Positions 25,450 to 37,120 of a stretch of 64,000 bases of DNA are shown piece after piece. Every line of letters begins with the position of its first letter. Position 1 is the stretch's first letter. The notes under the pieces were generated by a model. It worked only from the letters and a program-made list of their open reading frames with translations. It ran no database searches and was not told the origin of the DNA. Source of the stretch: Sphaerotilus microaerophilus. Its GTDB lineage: Bacteria > Pseudomonadota > Gammaproteobacteria > Burkholderiales > Burkholderiaceae_C. The stretch covers positions 186,001 through 250,000 of the forward strand of contig NZ_AP025730.1 in NCBI RefSeq assembly GCF_023734135.1, in the 5' to 3' direction. Position numbers and translations under genes: made by a program.

Positions 25450-26349
25450 TCAGTCGTAAACCGGCACCTGCCCGTCGCGCAGCGAGCCACGGCGATGCTC
25501 GAAATCGGGCATCACCGAGCGCACCACCTCCCAGAAGGCCGGGCTGTGGTTCATCTCGCGCAGGTGCGCGAGTTCGTGTGCGACCACGTAGTCGATGGTC
25601 GGCAGCGCGAAGTGGATCAGCCGCCAGTTCAGCCGCACCGTGCCATCGGCACTCGCGCTGCCCCAGCGGGTCTGCGCTGAACTCAGTCTCAGGCGGCGGA
25701 TCATCACGCCCAATTGCACGGCATAGAAGCCGCAGCGCTGCTCGAACAGGGCCAGCGCCTGGCGCTGCAGCCAGCCCTGCACGGCGTCGCGGATCTGCAC
25801 CGGGTCGGCCTGCAGCGGCAGGCCCACGCGCAGACTGCGCGGCTGGGCCGTGAACAGGGCACCGGTCACGCAGGGGTCGAGCCGCACCGTCATCGGCGCA
25901 CCCAGGAAGGGCAGCGCCGTGCCGTCGCGCCAGTCCACCCGGGCCGCCTCCAGGCGGTCGAGCCGCTCCTTCTGGTCCGCCAGCTTGCGCAGGATCCAGC
26001 GGGCCTTGGCCTGCAACGCCTGGTCGATCTCGCCCTGGCCGACCCAGCGCGGTGCGCTGACCGCCAGCCCCTCGTGGCCGATCACGAAGCCGATGGTGCG
26101 GCGCCGGCCGCGCTTGAGTTCGTAGCCGATCAGGTGGGCGCCCAGCTTCACCTCGCGGTTGCTGCGCAGGTGGCGGAACAGGCGGTGTGGCGACTCCACC
26201 CGGGCAGCGGCTGGCGCGGCAACCGCCGCAGCCGCGTCGTGGCTGCCGGCCGGCACGGGCGTCGGCAGCGGCGCAATGTCGTCGTCGAACATCGGCAGGC
26301 TGAACTGGCTGTGCGCCGGATCGTCCTCGTCGCGGCGGGTGCGGCGCAT
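25450..26349 (-). CDS. M48-type metallopeptidase, YgjP/SprT-like (DUF45)
   Basis: 299-aa zinc-metallopeptidase-like protein. The HELAHLREMNHSPAFW motif near residue 255 contains the HExxH zinc site and a downstream His ligand in NHSPAFW, as in the YgjP family. The N-terminal 70 residues are a charged and Ala/Pro-rich extension with little conservation (start RRTRRDEDD). The core begins near residue 80 (ELKRGRRRTIGFVI). Substrates unknown; predicted cytoplasmic. It sits 30 bp downstream of plsC in a housekeeping series (glyQ, glyS, gmhB, plsC, this gene) and is probably co-transcribed with it. Confidence 0.88.
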   Translation of the reverse strand: MRRTRRDEDDPAHSQFSLPMFDDDIAPLPTPVPAGSHDAAAAVAAPAAARVESPHRLFRHLRSNREVKLGAHLIGYELKRGRRRTIGFVIGHEGLAVSAPRWVGQGEIDQALQAKARWILRKLADQKERLDRLEAARVDWRDGTALPFLGAPMTVRLDPCVTGALFTAQPRSLRVGLPLQADPVQIRDAVQGWLQRQALALFEQRCGFYAVQLGVMIRRLRLSSAQTRWGSASADGTVRLNWRLIHFALPTIDYVVAHELAHLREMNHSPAFWEVVRSVMPDFEHRRGSLRDGQVPVYD

Positions 26350-26379
26350 CGTGGCCGGTCCTGGAGGGCTTCGGCCGGG

Positions 26380-27165
26380 TCAGGCGCCGGGCGTGCGGGT
26401 TGGCTCAGCCCTGGCGTCAGGAGACGGCGCATAGGCCTCGGGGTCGAGGCGGCGCATCTCGCCTTCGATCCAGGCCTCCACCTCGCGCATCAGGTCGTCG
26501 GGTCGGCGGCCCTCGGGGGGGATCGGCCGGCCGATGGAGATGTCGATCACGCCGGGGCGGACCAGGAAGCTCTTGCGCGGCCAGCAGCGTGCCGAGGTGA
26601 CAGCGATGGGCACCAGCGGCACCTGGCAGGTCACCGCCAGGCGCGAGGCGCCGGTCTTGTACTCGCCCTGGCCGCCGCGCGGCGCGCGGGTGCCCTCGGG
26701 GAACATGATCATCCAGTTGCCCTGGCCCATGATGCGCTTGCCCTGCTCGGCCACCTTGCGCCAGGCCTCCGAGGCCCGACCGCGGTTGATGTGCACCATG
26801 TCCAGGCTGCCGATGGCCCAGCCGAAGAAGGGCACGTAGAGCAGCTCGCGCTTGAAAACGTAGGCCAGCGGGTGCGGCATCAGCGCCGGGAAGGCGAAGG
26901 TCTCCCAGGTCGACTGGTGCTTGGGCACCAGGATCACGGCGGCCTTCTCGTCGGCCGCGCTGGGCACGTTCTCCATGCCCTGGATGCGCCACTTCACGCC
27001 GCAGATCCACTTGGCGCCCAGGATGGCCACGTGCAGCCACTTGGCGCAGATCCAGTACAGCCGGGTGCTGCTGACGATCGGCGAGAGGATGACGACGAAC
27101 AGGCTCCACGGGATCACGGTCACCGTCAGCCAGAGCACGAACAGGGCGGAACGCAGGTGGATCAT
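26380..27165 (-). CDS. plsC: 1-acyl-sn-glycerol-3-phosphate acyltransferase
   Basis: Makes phosphatidic acid from lysophosphatidic acid at the inner membrane. The 261-aa protein has one or two N-terminal membrane segments (about 5-40) and the acyltransferase domain. Motif I is KHQSTWE, an HX4E form of the HX4D motif that I recall as common in betaproteobacterial PlsC. Motif III FPEGTR and the motif IV region PLVPIAV are intact. The C-terminus is charged and Pro-rich. The start is ATG 27165; it lies just upstream of the gmhB stop region (27176), giving a 10-bp gap. Co-transcription with gmhB and glyS is likely. Confidence 0.93.
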   Translation of the reverse strand: MIHLRSALFVLWLTVTVIPWSLFVVILSPIVSSTRLYWICAKWLHVAILGAKWICGVKWRIQGMENVPSAADEKAAVILVPKHQSTWETFAFPALMPHPLAYVFKRELLYVPFFGWAIGSLDMVHINRGRASEAWRKVAEQGKRIMGQGNWMIMFPEGTRAPRGGQGEYKTGASRLAVTCQVPLVPIAVTSARCWPRKSFLVRPGVIDISIGRPIPPEGRRPDDLMREVEAWIEGEMRRLDPEAYAPSPDARAEPTRTPGA

Positions 27166-27175
27166 CGGTTCATCG

Positions 27176-27799
27176 TCAGAGCGGATCGGCCAAGCGGGCA
27201 ACGGCCTCGCCGGCAGGTTTGGAGCGGGGCTCGCCCACCTTGCGGTGGTGCCCGATCAGCAAGGTGTCGGCAAAGGCGGCCAGGTCTTCATGCACCACGA
27301 GGCCAGGCACCTGCGCGCGCAGCTCCTGCAGGCCTGCGGCATCCAGATCGGCACTGTGGCCGGTGCGCACCAGATGCGGCTGGCAGCCCGCCGCCACGCC
27401 GGCCTGGAGGTGGCGCAGGGTCCCGCTGACGGTGGGCACACCGGCCAGTTCGACGCCGTAGCGCCGTCCAATCTGCGTGAACAGCCCTGGGCGCGGCTTG
27501 CGGCATTCGCAGCCGTCTTCGGGGGCGTGGGGGCAGAAGAAGACCGCGTCGACCCGCCCACCCAGGCGGGCCAGCGCCTCGTTCATCTTCAGGTGCATGG
27601 CGTTGAGCGTGGCCATGTCGAACAGCCCGCGCCCCAGGCCCGACTGGTTGGTCGCCACCACCACGTGCCAGCCGGCCTGGTGCAGGCGGGCGATGGCATC
27701 CAGGGCGCCGGCGAGCGGGTACCACTCGTCGGCGGTCTTGACGTAGTCGTCACGACCTTCGTTGATCGTGCCGTCGCGGTCGAGGATGACGATCTTCAT
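27176..27799 (-). CDS. gmhB: D-glycero-beta-D-manno-heptose 1,7-bisphosphate 7-phosphatase
   Basis: HAD phosphatase of the ADP-heptose pathway for the LPS inner core. It is 207 aa, with catalytic motif I LDRDGTIN at residues 5-12, motif II ATNQSGLGRG, and the zinc-binding loop CPHAPEDGCECRKPRPG, which contains the Cys/His ligands typical of GmhB. Motif III/IV is less standard: the usual GDxxxD is replaced by a stretch around GTLRHLQAG, where the family has SxxDLxAG. Loss of the two Asp residues there deserves a check against homologues. The ATG at 27799 begins at the HAD strand. It lies 69 bp after glyS. Confidence 0.87.
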   Translation of the reverse strand: MKIVILDRDGTINEGRDDYVKTADEWYPLAGALDAIARLHQAGWHVVVATNQSGLGRGLFDMATLNAMHLKMNEALARLGGRVDAVFFCPHAPEDGCECRKPRPGLFTQIGRRYGVELAGVPTVSGTLRHLQAGVAAGCQPHLVRTGHSADLDAAGLQELRAQVPGLVVHEDLAAFADTLLIGHHRKVGEPRSKPAGEAVARLADPL

Positions 27800-27868
27800 G
27801 GGGCTGCGCTCAGGCATGTCCGCTTTCGTTGGCCATGCCTGCGATCATCGTCGTGTCGCCTCGCCCGA

Positions 27869-30022
27869 TCAAGCCGCCAGGCGCGACAGGTCAGCCACCC
27901 GGTTCATCGCCTCGTGCAGGGTCTTGAGCAGCCCCAGCCGGTTGGCACGCAGCGCGGCGTCCTCGGCGTTGACCATCACGTCCTCGAAGAAGGCGTCCAC
28001 CGGCGCACGCAGGGCCGCGAGGGCCTGCAGGCTGGCCGCGTACTCGTGCTGCTCGAACAGGCGGTCGGCCTGTGGCTGCGCCTCGGCCAGCGCGGCGGCC
28101 AGCTGCTGCTCGGCCGGCTCCTGCAGCAAGGCGGCATCCACCCTGGCTTGCACCGCGCCTTCGGCCTTCTTCAGGATGTTGCCGATGCGCTTGTTGGCTG
28201 CGGCCAGCGCGGCGGCCTCCGGCAGGCCGGCAAAGGCGCGCACCGCGGCGAGGCGCTTCGGCACGTCGCCCAGACGCTCCGGCTGCAGCGCCAGCACGGC
28301 GTCGACCTCCTGGGCGCTGTAGCCCTGCTCGCGCAGGCTGACGGCCAGGCGATCCTGGAAGAAGTCGGCCAGCGCCAGGCGCGGGTCCTCGATCAGCTCG
28401 CCGAAGGCCGGCAGCGCGGCCGAGAGCAGCTCCGGCAGCGACAGCGGCAGGTTCTTCTCGACCAGCAGGCGGATCACGCCCAGCGCGTGGCGGCGCAGCG
28501 CAAACGGGTCCTTGTCGCCGGTGGGGAGCTGGCCGATGCCGAACAGGCCGACCAGCGTCTCCAGCTTGTCGGCCAGTGCCAGCACCGTGCCGCTGTGGTT
28601 GCGCGGCAGCGCATCGCCGGCGAAGCGGGGCTTGTAGTGGTCCTCGATGGCGATCGCGACGCCGTCGCGCAGGCCTTCGTGGCGGGCGTAGTAGCCGCCC
28701 ATGATGCCCTGCAGCTCGGGGAACTCGCCGACCATGTCGGTCAGCAGGTCGGTCTTGGCCAGCTGGGCGGCCTGGTCGACCTTGTGCTCCAGCATCTGCA
28801 GCTCGTCGTGCGACTGCACCGACGCCGGCTGGTGCGCGCCCAGCTGGTGGACGATGGCGTGGCCGATCGCGCGCACGCGCTCCATGCGGTCGCCCTGGGT
28901 GCCCAGCTTGCCGTGGTAGACCACCTTGGACAGGCCCGGCACGCGGCTGGCCAGGGTCTTCCGGCGGTCCTGGTCGAAGAAGAACTTGGCATCGGCCAGG
29001 CGCGGGCGCACCACGCGCTCATTGCCCTGGGTCACCGCGCTGGCGTCGGCCGGGCGGATGTTGCTGACGATCAGGAACTTGTTCGTGAGCTTCCCGTGGC
29101 CATCGAGCAGCGGGAAGTACTTCTGGTTGGCCTTCATCGTCAGGATGAGGCACTCCTGCGGCACGTCGAGGAACTCCTTCTCGAACTGGCAGGTGAGCAC
29201 ATTCGGGCGCTCGACCAGCGCGGTCACCTCGTCGAGCAGCGCCTCGTCCTCGATCGGCTTGAGGCCCTCCACCGCGGCAGCGGATTCGAGCTGGCGCACG
29301 ATCTCGGCGCGGCGCCCGTCGAAGCTGGCGATCACCGCGCCCTGCTCGCGCAGCTGGTGGGCGTAGCTGTCGGCGTCATCGATCGCAACCACCGGCGTGG
29401 TGGCCTCAAAGCGGTGGCCCAGCGTCTCACGGCCGGCCTTCAGGCCCAGCGCCTCGACGTGCACCACATGCGTGCCATGCAGCGCGACCAGCCGGTGCGC
29501 CGGGCGCACGAACTTCACGTCGCTCCAGCCATCGGCCAGCTGGTAGGTCATGGCCTTGGGGATCGGCAATTTGGCCAGCGCCTCGTCCAGCGCCTTCTGC
29601 AGGCCCTCGGTCAGCGTGGCGCCGGGCACCACGGAGTCGAGGAAGAGGGCTTCCGCCTTGCCGTCCGGCTGGCGCTTGAGGTGGGGCACGGCGGAGGCGT
29701 CGGCACCGACGGCGGCGAGCTTCTTCAGCAGCGCCGGGGTGGGCTGGCCGGAGGCGTCCAGCGCCACCGACACCGGCATCAGCTTCTGCTGCACCGCGCG
29801 GTCGGCCGCGCGCGAGGCCACGCCGGTCACGTGAACCGCGAGGCGGCGCGGCGAGGCAAACGGGGTCACGGCGGCGTCGGCGTGGGCCAAGCCACTGGCC
29901 TTCAGGCTGGCGGCGAGCGTGGCGGCGAAAGATTCGCCCAGCTTCTTCAGCGCCTTGGGGGGCAGTTCTTCGACGAAGAGCTCGACGAGCAGGTTGGCAG
30001 CGTTCATGGTGGGACTCGTCAT
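27869..30022 (-). CDS. glyS: Glycyl-tRNA synthetase beta subunit
   Basis: 717 aa, typical for bacterial GlyS (about 690-720). The N-terminal LLVELFVEELPPKALKKL is the diagnostic family signature. The middle HD-like and B3/4-like regions (PEELQGIMGGYYARHEG around residue 430) and the C-terminal DALR anticodon-binding domain (about 600-700) are visible. It forms an alpha2-beta2 enzyme with GlyQ and contributes tRNA recognition. The start at 30022 is 5 bp after the glyQ stop; an ATG at 30007, closer to the core, is also possible. Essential housekeeping gene. Confidence 0.97.
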   Translation of the reverse strand: MTSPTMNAANLLVELFVEELPPKALKKLGESFAATLAASLKASGLAHADAAVTPFASPRRLAVHVTGVASRAADRAVQQKLMPVSVALDASGQPTPALLKKLAAVGADASAVPHLKRQPDGKAEALFLDSVVPGATLTEGLQKALDEALAKLPIPKAMTYQLADGWSDVKFVRPAHRLVALHGTHVVHVEALGLKAGRETLGHRFEATTPVVAIDDADSYAHQLREQGAVIASFDGRRAEIVRQLESAAAVEGLKPIEDEALLDEVTALVERPNVLTCQFEKEFLDVPQECLILTMKANQKYFPLLDGHGKLTNKFLIVSNIRPADASAVTQGNERVVRPRLADAKFFFDQDRRKTLASRVPGLSKVVYHGKLGTQGDRMERVRAIGHAIVHQLGAHQPASVQSHDELQMLEHKVDQAAQLAKTDLLTDMVGEFPELQGIMGGYYARHEGLRDGVAIAIEDHYKPRFAGDALPRNHSGTVLALADKLETLVGLFGIGQLPTGDKDPFALRRHALGVIRLLVEKNLPLSLPELLSAALPAFGELIEDPRLALADFFQDRLAVSLREQGYSAQEVDAVLALQPERLGDVPKRLAAVRAFAGLPEAAALAAANKRIGNILKKAEGAVQARVDAALLQEPAEQQLAAALAEAQPQADRLFEQHEYAASLQALAALRAPVDAFFEDVMVNAEDAALRANRLGLLKTLHEAMNRVADLSRLAA

Positions 30023-30027
30023 GGTCT

Positions 30028-30990
30028 TCAGGCGGCCTTCTTGGCGTCGTTTTTCGCGTCGTTCCTGGCGGCCTTCTCGGCCTCGGCATCCAGCTTGGCG
30101 ATCACCTCGTCGGCCCAGGCCTTGGGCGCCATCGGGAAGCCCAGGCGCTTGCGGCTGTCCAGGTAGCCGGCGGCCACGGCACGGGCGAGGTTGCGGATGC
30201 GGCCGATGTAGGCGGCGCGCTCGGTCACCGAGATGGCGCCACGCGCGTCCAGCAGGTTGAAGGTGTGCGCGGCCTTGAGCACCTGCTCGTAGGCCGGCAG
30301 CGCCAGTTGAGCAGCGATCAGGTGCTGGGCATTGCCCTCGTGCGCGCCGAAGGCGGTGAGCAGGAACTCGACGTTGCTGTGCTCGAAGTTGTAGGTGCTC
30401 TGCTCCACCTCGTTCTGGTGGAACACGTCGCCGTACTTCAGTCCAGGCGCGTAGACCAGGTCGTAGACGTTCTCCACGCCCTGCAGGTACATCGCCAGGC
30501 GCTCCAGGCCGTAGGTGATCTCGCCGGTGATGGGCTTGCAGTCGATGCCGCCGACCTGCTGGAAGTAGGTGAACTGTGTCACCTCCATGCCGTTGAGCCA
30601 GACCTCCCAGCCCAGGCCCCAGGCGCCCAGCGTGGGGTTCTCCCAGTCGTCCTCGACGAAGCGGATGTCGTTCTTCTTCAGGTCGAATCCCAGGGCTTCG
30701 AGCGAACCCAGGTACAGCTCCAGGATGTTGGCCGGCGCCGGCTTGAGGACCACCTGGTACTGGTAGTAGTGCTGCAGGCGGTTGGGGTTCTCGCCGTAGC
30801 GACCGTCCTTGGGACGGCGGCTGGGCTGCACGTAGGCGGCCTTCCAGGGCTCGGGGCCCAGCGCGCGCAGGAAGGTGGCGGTGTGGCTGGTGCCCGCACC
30901 GACTTCCATGTCATAGGGCTGCAGCAGGGCACAGCCCTGGCGGTCCCAGTAGTCCTGCAGGCGGAGGATGAGTTGCTGGAAGGTCAGCAT
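30028..30990 (-). CDS. glyQ: Glycyl-tRNA synthetase alpha subunit
   Basis: 320-aa catalytic subunit of the alpha2-beta2 class II enzyme. The N-terminus [19 protein letters not shown] is diagnostic. [40 protein letters not shown] and the class II motif region [15 protein letters not shown] are all intact. The C-terminal tail is Lys/Asp/Ala-rich and variable. The start is ATG 30990; the open frame continues 84 bp upstream without resemblance to the family. Leads the glyQ-glyS-gmhB-plsC-peptidase series. Confidence 0.97.
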   Translation of the reverse strand: MLTFQQLILRLQDYWDRQGCALLQPYDMEVGAGTSHTATFLRALGPEPWKAAYVQPSRRPKDGRYGENPNRLQHYYQYQVVLKPAPANILELYLGSLEALGFDLKKNDIRFVEDDWENPTLGAWGLGWEVWLNGMEVTQFTYFQQVGGIDCKPITGEITYGLERLAMYLQGVENVYDLVYAPGLKYGDVFHQNEVEQSTYNFEHSNVEFLLTAFGAHEGNAQHLIAAQLALPAYEQVLKAAHTFNLLDARGAISVTERAAYIGRIRNLARAVAAGYLDSRKRLGFPMAPKAWADEVIAKLDAEAEKAARNDAKNDAKKAA

Positions 30991-31130
30991 GGCAGACGGC
31001 GGACGGTCGAGGCCCGCGGTTCGGGAATTCGAAGGAGACGGAAAGGGTGGGGCTGCGCAAGCTGCGCCCGGCAAAACCCCTGAATTCTAGGAGGGTGGGC
31101 GCCCTGGCGGCCCAAGGGCCCGGCGACGGC

Positions 31131-32015
31131 TCAGCCGTGGGCCCGCTCGCCGTGGTAAACCGGCCCCGACAGATCGCCGGGGGCGCTGATCTGCAGCGTG
31201 TCGGGCCCGGTGTCGGGCGACATGTCGACCACCTGCCCCGGCCAGCGGCCGATGCGGTAGACCTCGCGCTGCGGCGTGGGCACGCGGCGCAGGTTGGCCA
31301 GCTCGCGCTGCAGCAGCGTGCGCTCGCGCGGATCCGGCAGCAGCCGGCGGGCCCGCCGGGCGGCGCGCTGCTGCTCACGCAGCGTCTCACGGCGCTCGCG
31401 CTGCGCCGCGCGCTGGCGCTTGCGCAGGAACTGCGCTGCCTGCTCGACCTCGGCACGCCCGGCGATCAGCCCGGTGCGCGGCAGCTTCACCGCGCGGCCG
31501 TTGTGCAGCTCCAGCGCCAGGTAGCAGCTGCCCAGCGGGCGGCCCCAGCGCTGCGCGATCCAGCCGTGGCGGCGCGAGAGTTCCCGCTCCACCAGGTGCA
31601 CCCGCGCCACCTGCACCATCGGCAGGCGCCGGATGCTGCGCCGCCAGCCACGCCGCCAAGCCACCTGCCAGGGGCTCACGGCCACGCACTCCCAGGTATC
31701 GAGCTCCCACTTCAGCGTCAGCAGCAGCAGCCCGACCGCCGGTACGAAGCACAGCGGGTGCAGCAGCAGGCCCAGGCCGGCCAAGCCACCCGCTGCGAAC
31801 AGGCCACGCCAGATGCGGCGCACCTCGCGGCTGGCCGCTGTGAACAGCGAGCGCTGGTAGGACGCCGTCTCGTCGACGCTGGAGACCAAGGGGTCGCGCC
31901 GCAGCAGCCAGGCCCGCAGTGACAGCGACAGCAGCTGCTCGATGGCGATGGTCGCCAACAGCGCGGCGGTGAACAGGCCACCCCAGCGGCCCGCCTCGAT
32001 CAGCCAGGGAGTCAT
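31131..32015 (-). CDS. Membrane protein of unknown function with basic C-terminal region
   Basis: 294 aa. One N-terminal membrane segment (about 10-30) and two more at about 68-105 (AAGGLAGLGLLLHPLC and VPAVGLLLLTLKW) are followed by a long cytoplasmic-looking, strongly Arg-rich region. Part of that region (about 205-250) is predicted coiled coil with many RxxR repeats (FLRKRQRAAQRERRETLREQ). The last 50 residues are less charged and beta-like. I do not recognise a family. The start codon overlaps the stop of the murU-like gene by 4 bp (ATGA), so the two proteins are made together. A role near the cell wall or LPS is possible but unproven. Confidence 0.75.
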   Translation of the reverse strand: MTPWLIEAGRWGGLFTAALLATIAIEQLLSLSLRAWLLRRDPLVSSVDETASYQRSLFTAASREVRRIWRGLFAAGGLAGLGLLLHPLCFVPAVGLLLLTLKWELDTWECVAVSPWQVAWRRGWRRSIRRLPMVQVARVHLVERELSRRHGWIAQRWGRPLGSCYLALELHNGRAVKLPRTGLIAGRAEVEQAAQFLRKRQRAAQRERRETLREQQRAARRARRLLPDPRERTLLQRELANLRRVPTPQREVYRIGRWPGQVVDMSPDTGPDTLQISAPGDLSGPVYHGERAHG

Positions 32016-32860
32016 GGGACCGCCTCCTCGGTGGATGCTGCCGACGGCGGCATTGCGGTGGCCGCCCCGCCCTGCAGGGCCTCCCACTGCGCCGGTGTGC
32101 CGACGTTCTCCCAGGCACCGCGGTACCACTGCAGGCCGATGCGCTGGTCCGCCATGCCCGCATGCAACAGCGGACCCAGCGGGGCCCGTGTACCGGACGG
32201 GATGCCAGCGCACAGCCGCGTGCGCATCAGCGCCAGGTTGGCGTAGGTGGCGCGCGGGGCATCATCAGCCTGGTCGGCACCGATGCCCAGCGCCGCATCC
32301 GGCCCCAGCGCCGGCAGCGCGGCGCCGAAGGCGAAGTCACCGCGCGGGTGGAAGGGCGGGTTGGGCACCATCCAGAGCTGCGCGTCGAGCCCGCTGGCGA
32401 GGAAGCGTGCGACCTGGGCAGCGTCGAAGCGGAAGTCGGGCGCCCAGATGTCGGCCGACACGACCCAGAAGGCCTCGCGCCCGCCCTCGCCCAGCCAGGG
32501 CAGCACGGTGGCGATGCCACCGGCGGTCTCCAGCGCGCCGCCCCAGTCGCGGCCCTCGGCCGAGTAGCGAATCGACAGGCCGAAACGGCTGCCATCGCCC
32601 AGCGTGGCCGGGAACTGCTCTTCCAGCCAGGCCGTGTTGATGATGACCTCGCGCACCCCGTCGCGTGCCAACGCCAGCAGGTGCCACTCGATCAGCGGGC
32701 GCCCCTGCACCGGCAGCAACGGCTTGGGGGTGTGATCGGTGAGCGGGCGCATGCGCTCGCCGCGCCCGGCCGCCAGCACGATGGCGCGCAGAGGCCGGGC
32801 GGCAGCCGCGGCGGGAGCGGCTGTCAGGGTCTTTTCAGAGCGAGCATTGGGGGCATTCAC
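32012..32860 (-). CDS. Sugar nucleotidyltransferase, MurU-like
   Basis: About 282 aa. Nucleotidyltransferase (NTP_transferase) fold with the signature LAAGRGERMRPLT near residue 30, then TPKPLLPVQGRPLIEW. The mid-region VVSADIWAPDF replaces the usual VVNGDI/WTD metal-binding sequence, with one Asp kept. The closest match by eye is MurU, the N-acetylmuramate-1-phosphate uridylyltransferase of the Pseudomonas-type cell-wall recycling path; mannose-1-P guanylyltransferase is the alternative. No amgK-like kinase is adjacent in the window. The start is uncertain: GTG 32860 is preferred because a start at 32911 would run into the hemerythrin gene. It is translationally coupled to the membrane protein that follows. 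Confidence 0.75.
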   Translation of the reverse strand: MNAPNARSEKTLTAAPAAAAARPLRAIVLAAGRGERMRPLTDHTPKPLLPVQGRPLIEWHLLALARDGVREVIINTAWLEEQFPATLGDGSRFGLSIRYSAEGRDWGGALETAGGIATVLPWLGEGGREAFWVVSADIWAPDFRFDAAQVARFLASGLDAQLWMVPNPPFHPRGDFAFGAALPALGPDAALGIGADQADDAPRATYANLALMRTRLCAGIPSGTRAPLGPLLHAGMADQRIGLQWYRGAWENVGTPAQWEALQGGAATAMPPSAASTEEAVP

Positions 32861-32897
32861 AGCCCCGCAGTTTAGGCCGCTGAAGCCGAAAAACCGC

Positions 32898-33482
32898 TCA
32901 GAGCGGAGCACCCAAACCGATGGGCGCTGGGGCGTTGTTGACGATGAAGCTGAAAAGCTTTTCGTATTCCGCCTCCGGCTTGTGGCCGGTCAAAGGGTCC
33001 CGGTTCTCGGCGAAGGCGGCATCGAGCAGCACCCAGTCGTCCTCGCTGAGCACCTTCAGCGCCAGTGGCATCACCACGTCCTCTTCCAGGCGCATGTGGG
33101 CGCGGTAGAAGTCCAGGTAGCGGTCGATGGCCGTGGCGAAGGCATCGGCACGCGACTCGCCCATCATCTCGTAGGCGGTCAGCGCATGTTCCAGGTCGCG
33201 GATGGCCCGCTCGCCGTTGCCGTGGTCGCGGTCGAGCTTGTCCAGCACATCGGCGGCCTCGGGGCTGGCCCGGCGCACGGCGGGGAACAGCAACTCGCTC
33301 TCCTTGCGGTGGTGCAGGCGCTCGGGGTACTCGTCGATGTAGAACAGCATCGCACGCAGCACGTCGAACGGGGGTTGCACGCCCTTGCGGCGGTGCTCGG
33401 TGATCAGCATCGCGATCGAGCTGAGCATCGCGGCCAGGGCCTGGTGTTCGTCGCGGATGACTTGGAAGGAGGGATGGCTCAT
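32898..33482 (-). CDS. Hemerythrin HHE-domain protein
   Basis: 194-aa four-helix protein with the iron-ligand pattern of the hemerythrin-like family. His lies in RDEHQAL, HHRKESELLFP and DHGNGE; a final His/Glu pair lies in HMRLEEDVVMP (about 130-140). Such proteins bind O2 or NO, or act in iron-sulfur repair (Ric-type). The ATG at 33482 gives the normal N-terminus (SHPSFQVIRDEH); the frame is open 84 bp further. An FNR-like palindrome lies 144 bp upstream, which would fit oxygen control. The murU-like gene follows 37 bp downstream. Confidence 0.9.
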   Translation of the reverse strand: MSHPSFQVIRDEHQALAAMLSSIAMLITEHRRKGVQPPFDVLRAMLFYIDEYPERLHHRKESELLFPAVRRASPEAADVLDKLDRDHGNGERAIRDLEHALTAYEMMGESRADAFATAIDRYLDFYRAHMRLEEDVVMPLALKVLSEDDWVLLDAAFAENRDPLTGHKPEAEYEKLFSFIVNNAPAPIGLGAPL

Positions 33483-33625
33483 GGCGGAATCCGGGCAGGT
33501 CTCAGGGCCCGAGCGCGGACGCCTGGGCAAGTCTGGGTGGTTGCAGTTGATGAAGCCGCTGGTCACGCAACCGGGGTCGAACGAGGCGGCACCCGCTTAG
33601 GCTCGCAGTTTCGCGCGTTCTGACT

Positions 33626-33639
33626 TTGATGCTCGTCAA
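33626..33639. promoter_or_regulatory. FNR/ANR-like box (TTGAT-N4-GTCAA)
   Basis: TTGATGCTCGTCAA has one mismatch to the FNR consensus TTGAT-N4-ATCAA. It lies in the 300-bp divergent region between hemerythrin (minus) and transketolase (plus), 144 bp from the first start and 144 bp from the second. No other clear element is visible in that interval apart from a TAAAAT hexamer about 40 bp before tkt. Confidence 0.45.
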
Positions 33640-33782
33640 GTATGACGTGCGGCGGTGCGCGCGCTGCAGCGCAAAGGTGGGCCGGCGTGGTCGATACTGC
33701 GCGCCGTTCGGCGTCGCGGGCCCGGCGGTGACTCACCGGTAAAATTATGCGTTTGCCGTCCCCCACTGCCCCTGATCGCGCC

Positions 33783-35834
<2,052 letters not shown>

Positions 35835-35874
35835 CGCGACACACGTCACACTCGACAGGTTTGCCCGCCGCTGA

Positions 35875-36948
<1,074 letters not shown>

Positions 36949-37008
36949 ACGGCTGCCGCGCGACTTTTCGCGTTCCGACCGTGACTTCGGTTACGGTCCG
37001 ACTTCTGC

Positions 37009-37028
37009 AACGGCCCTTCGGGGCCGTT
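37009..37028 (+). terminator. Intrinsic terminator after gapA
   Basis: An 8-bp stem AACGGCCC / GGGCCGTT closes a stable TTCG tetraloop. The following sequence GTCGTTGG is only weakly T-rich, so efficiency may be moderate. Confidence 0.7.
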
Positions 37029-37120
37029 GTCGTTGGTGAAATCGGCGTTGCCCCCCTTCACGTGCTTCGCGTGCCGCGCTCTCGCGCTCCCATGCCCTGG
37101 CGCCGACCTCCCCTGCGTTC

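Noticed and set aside
26921..30166. An open frame of about 1080 codons on the + strand
   Set aside because: It is antisense to plsC, gmhB and glyS, and has the same reverse-frame composition with no domain features.
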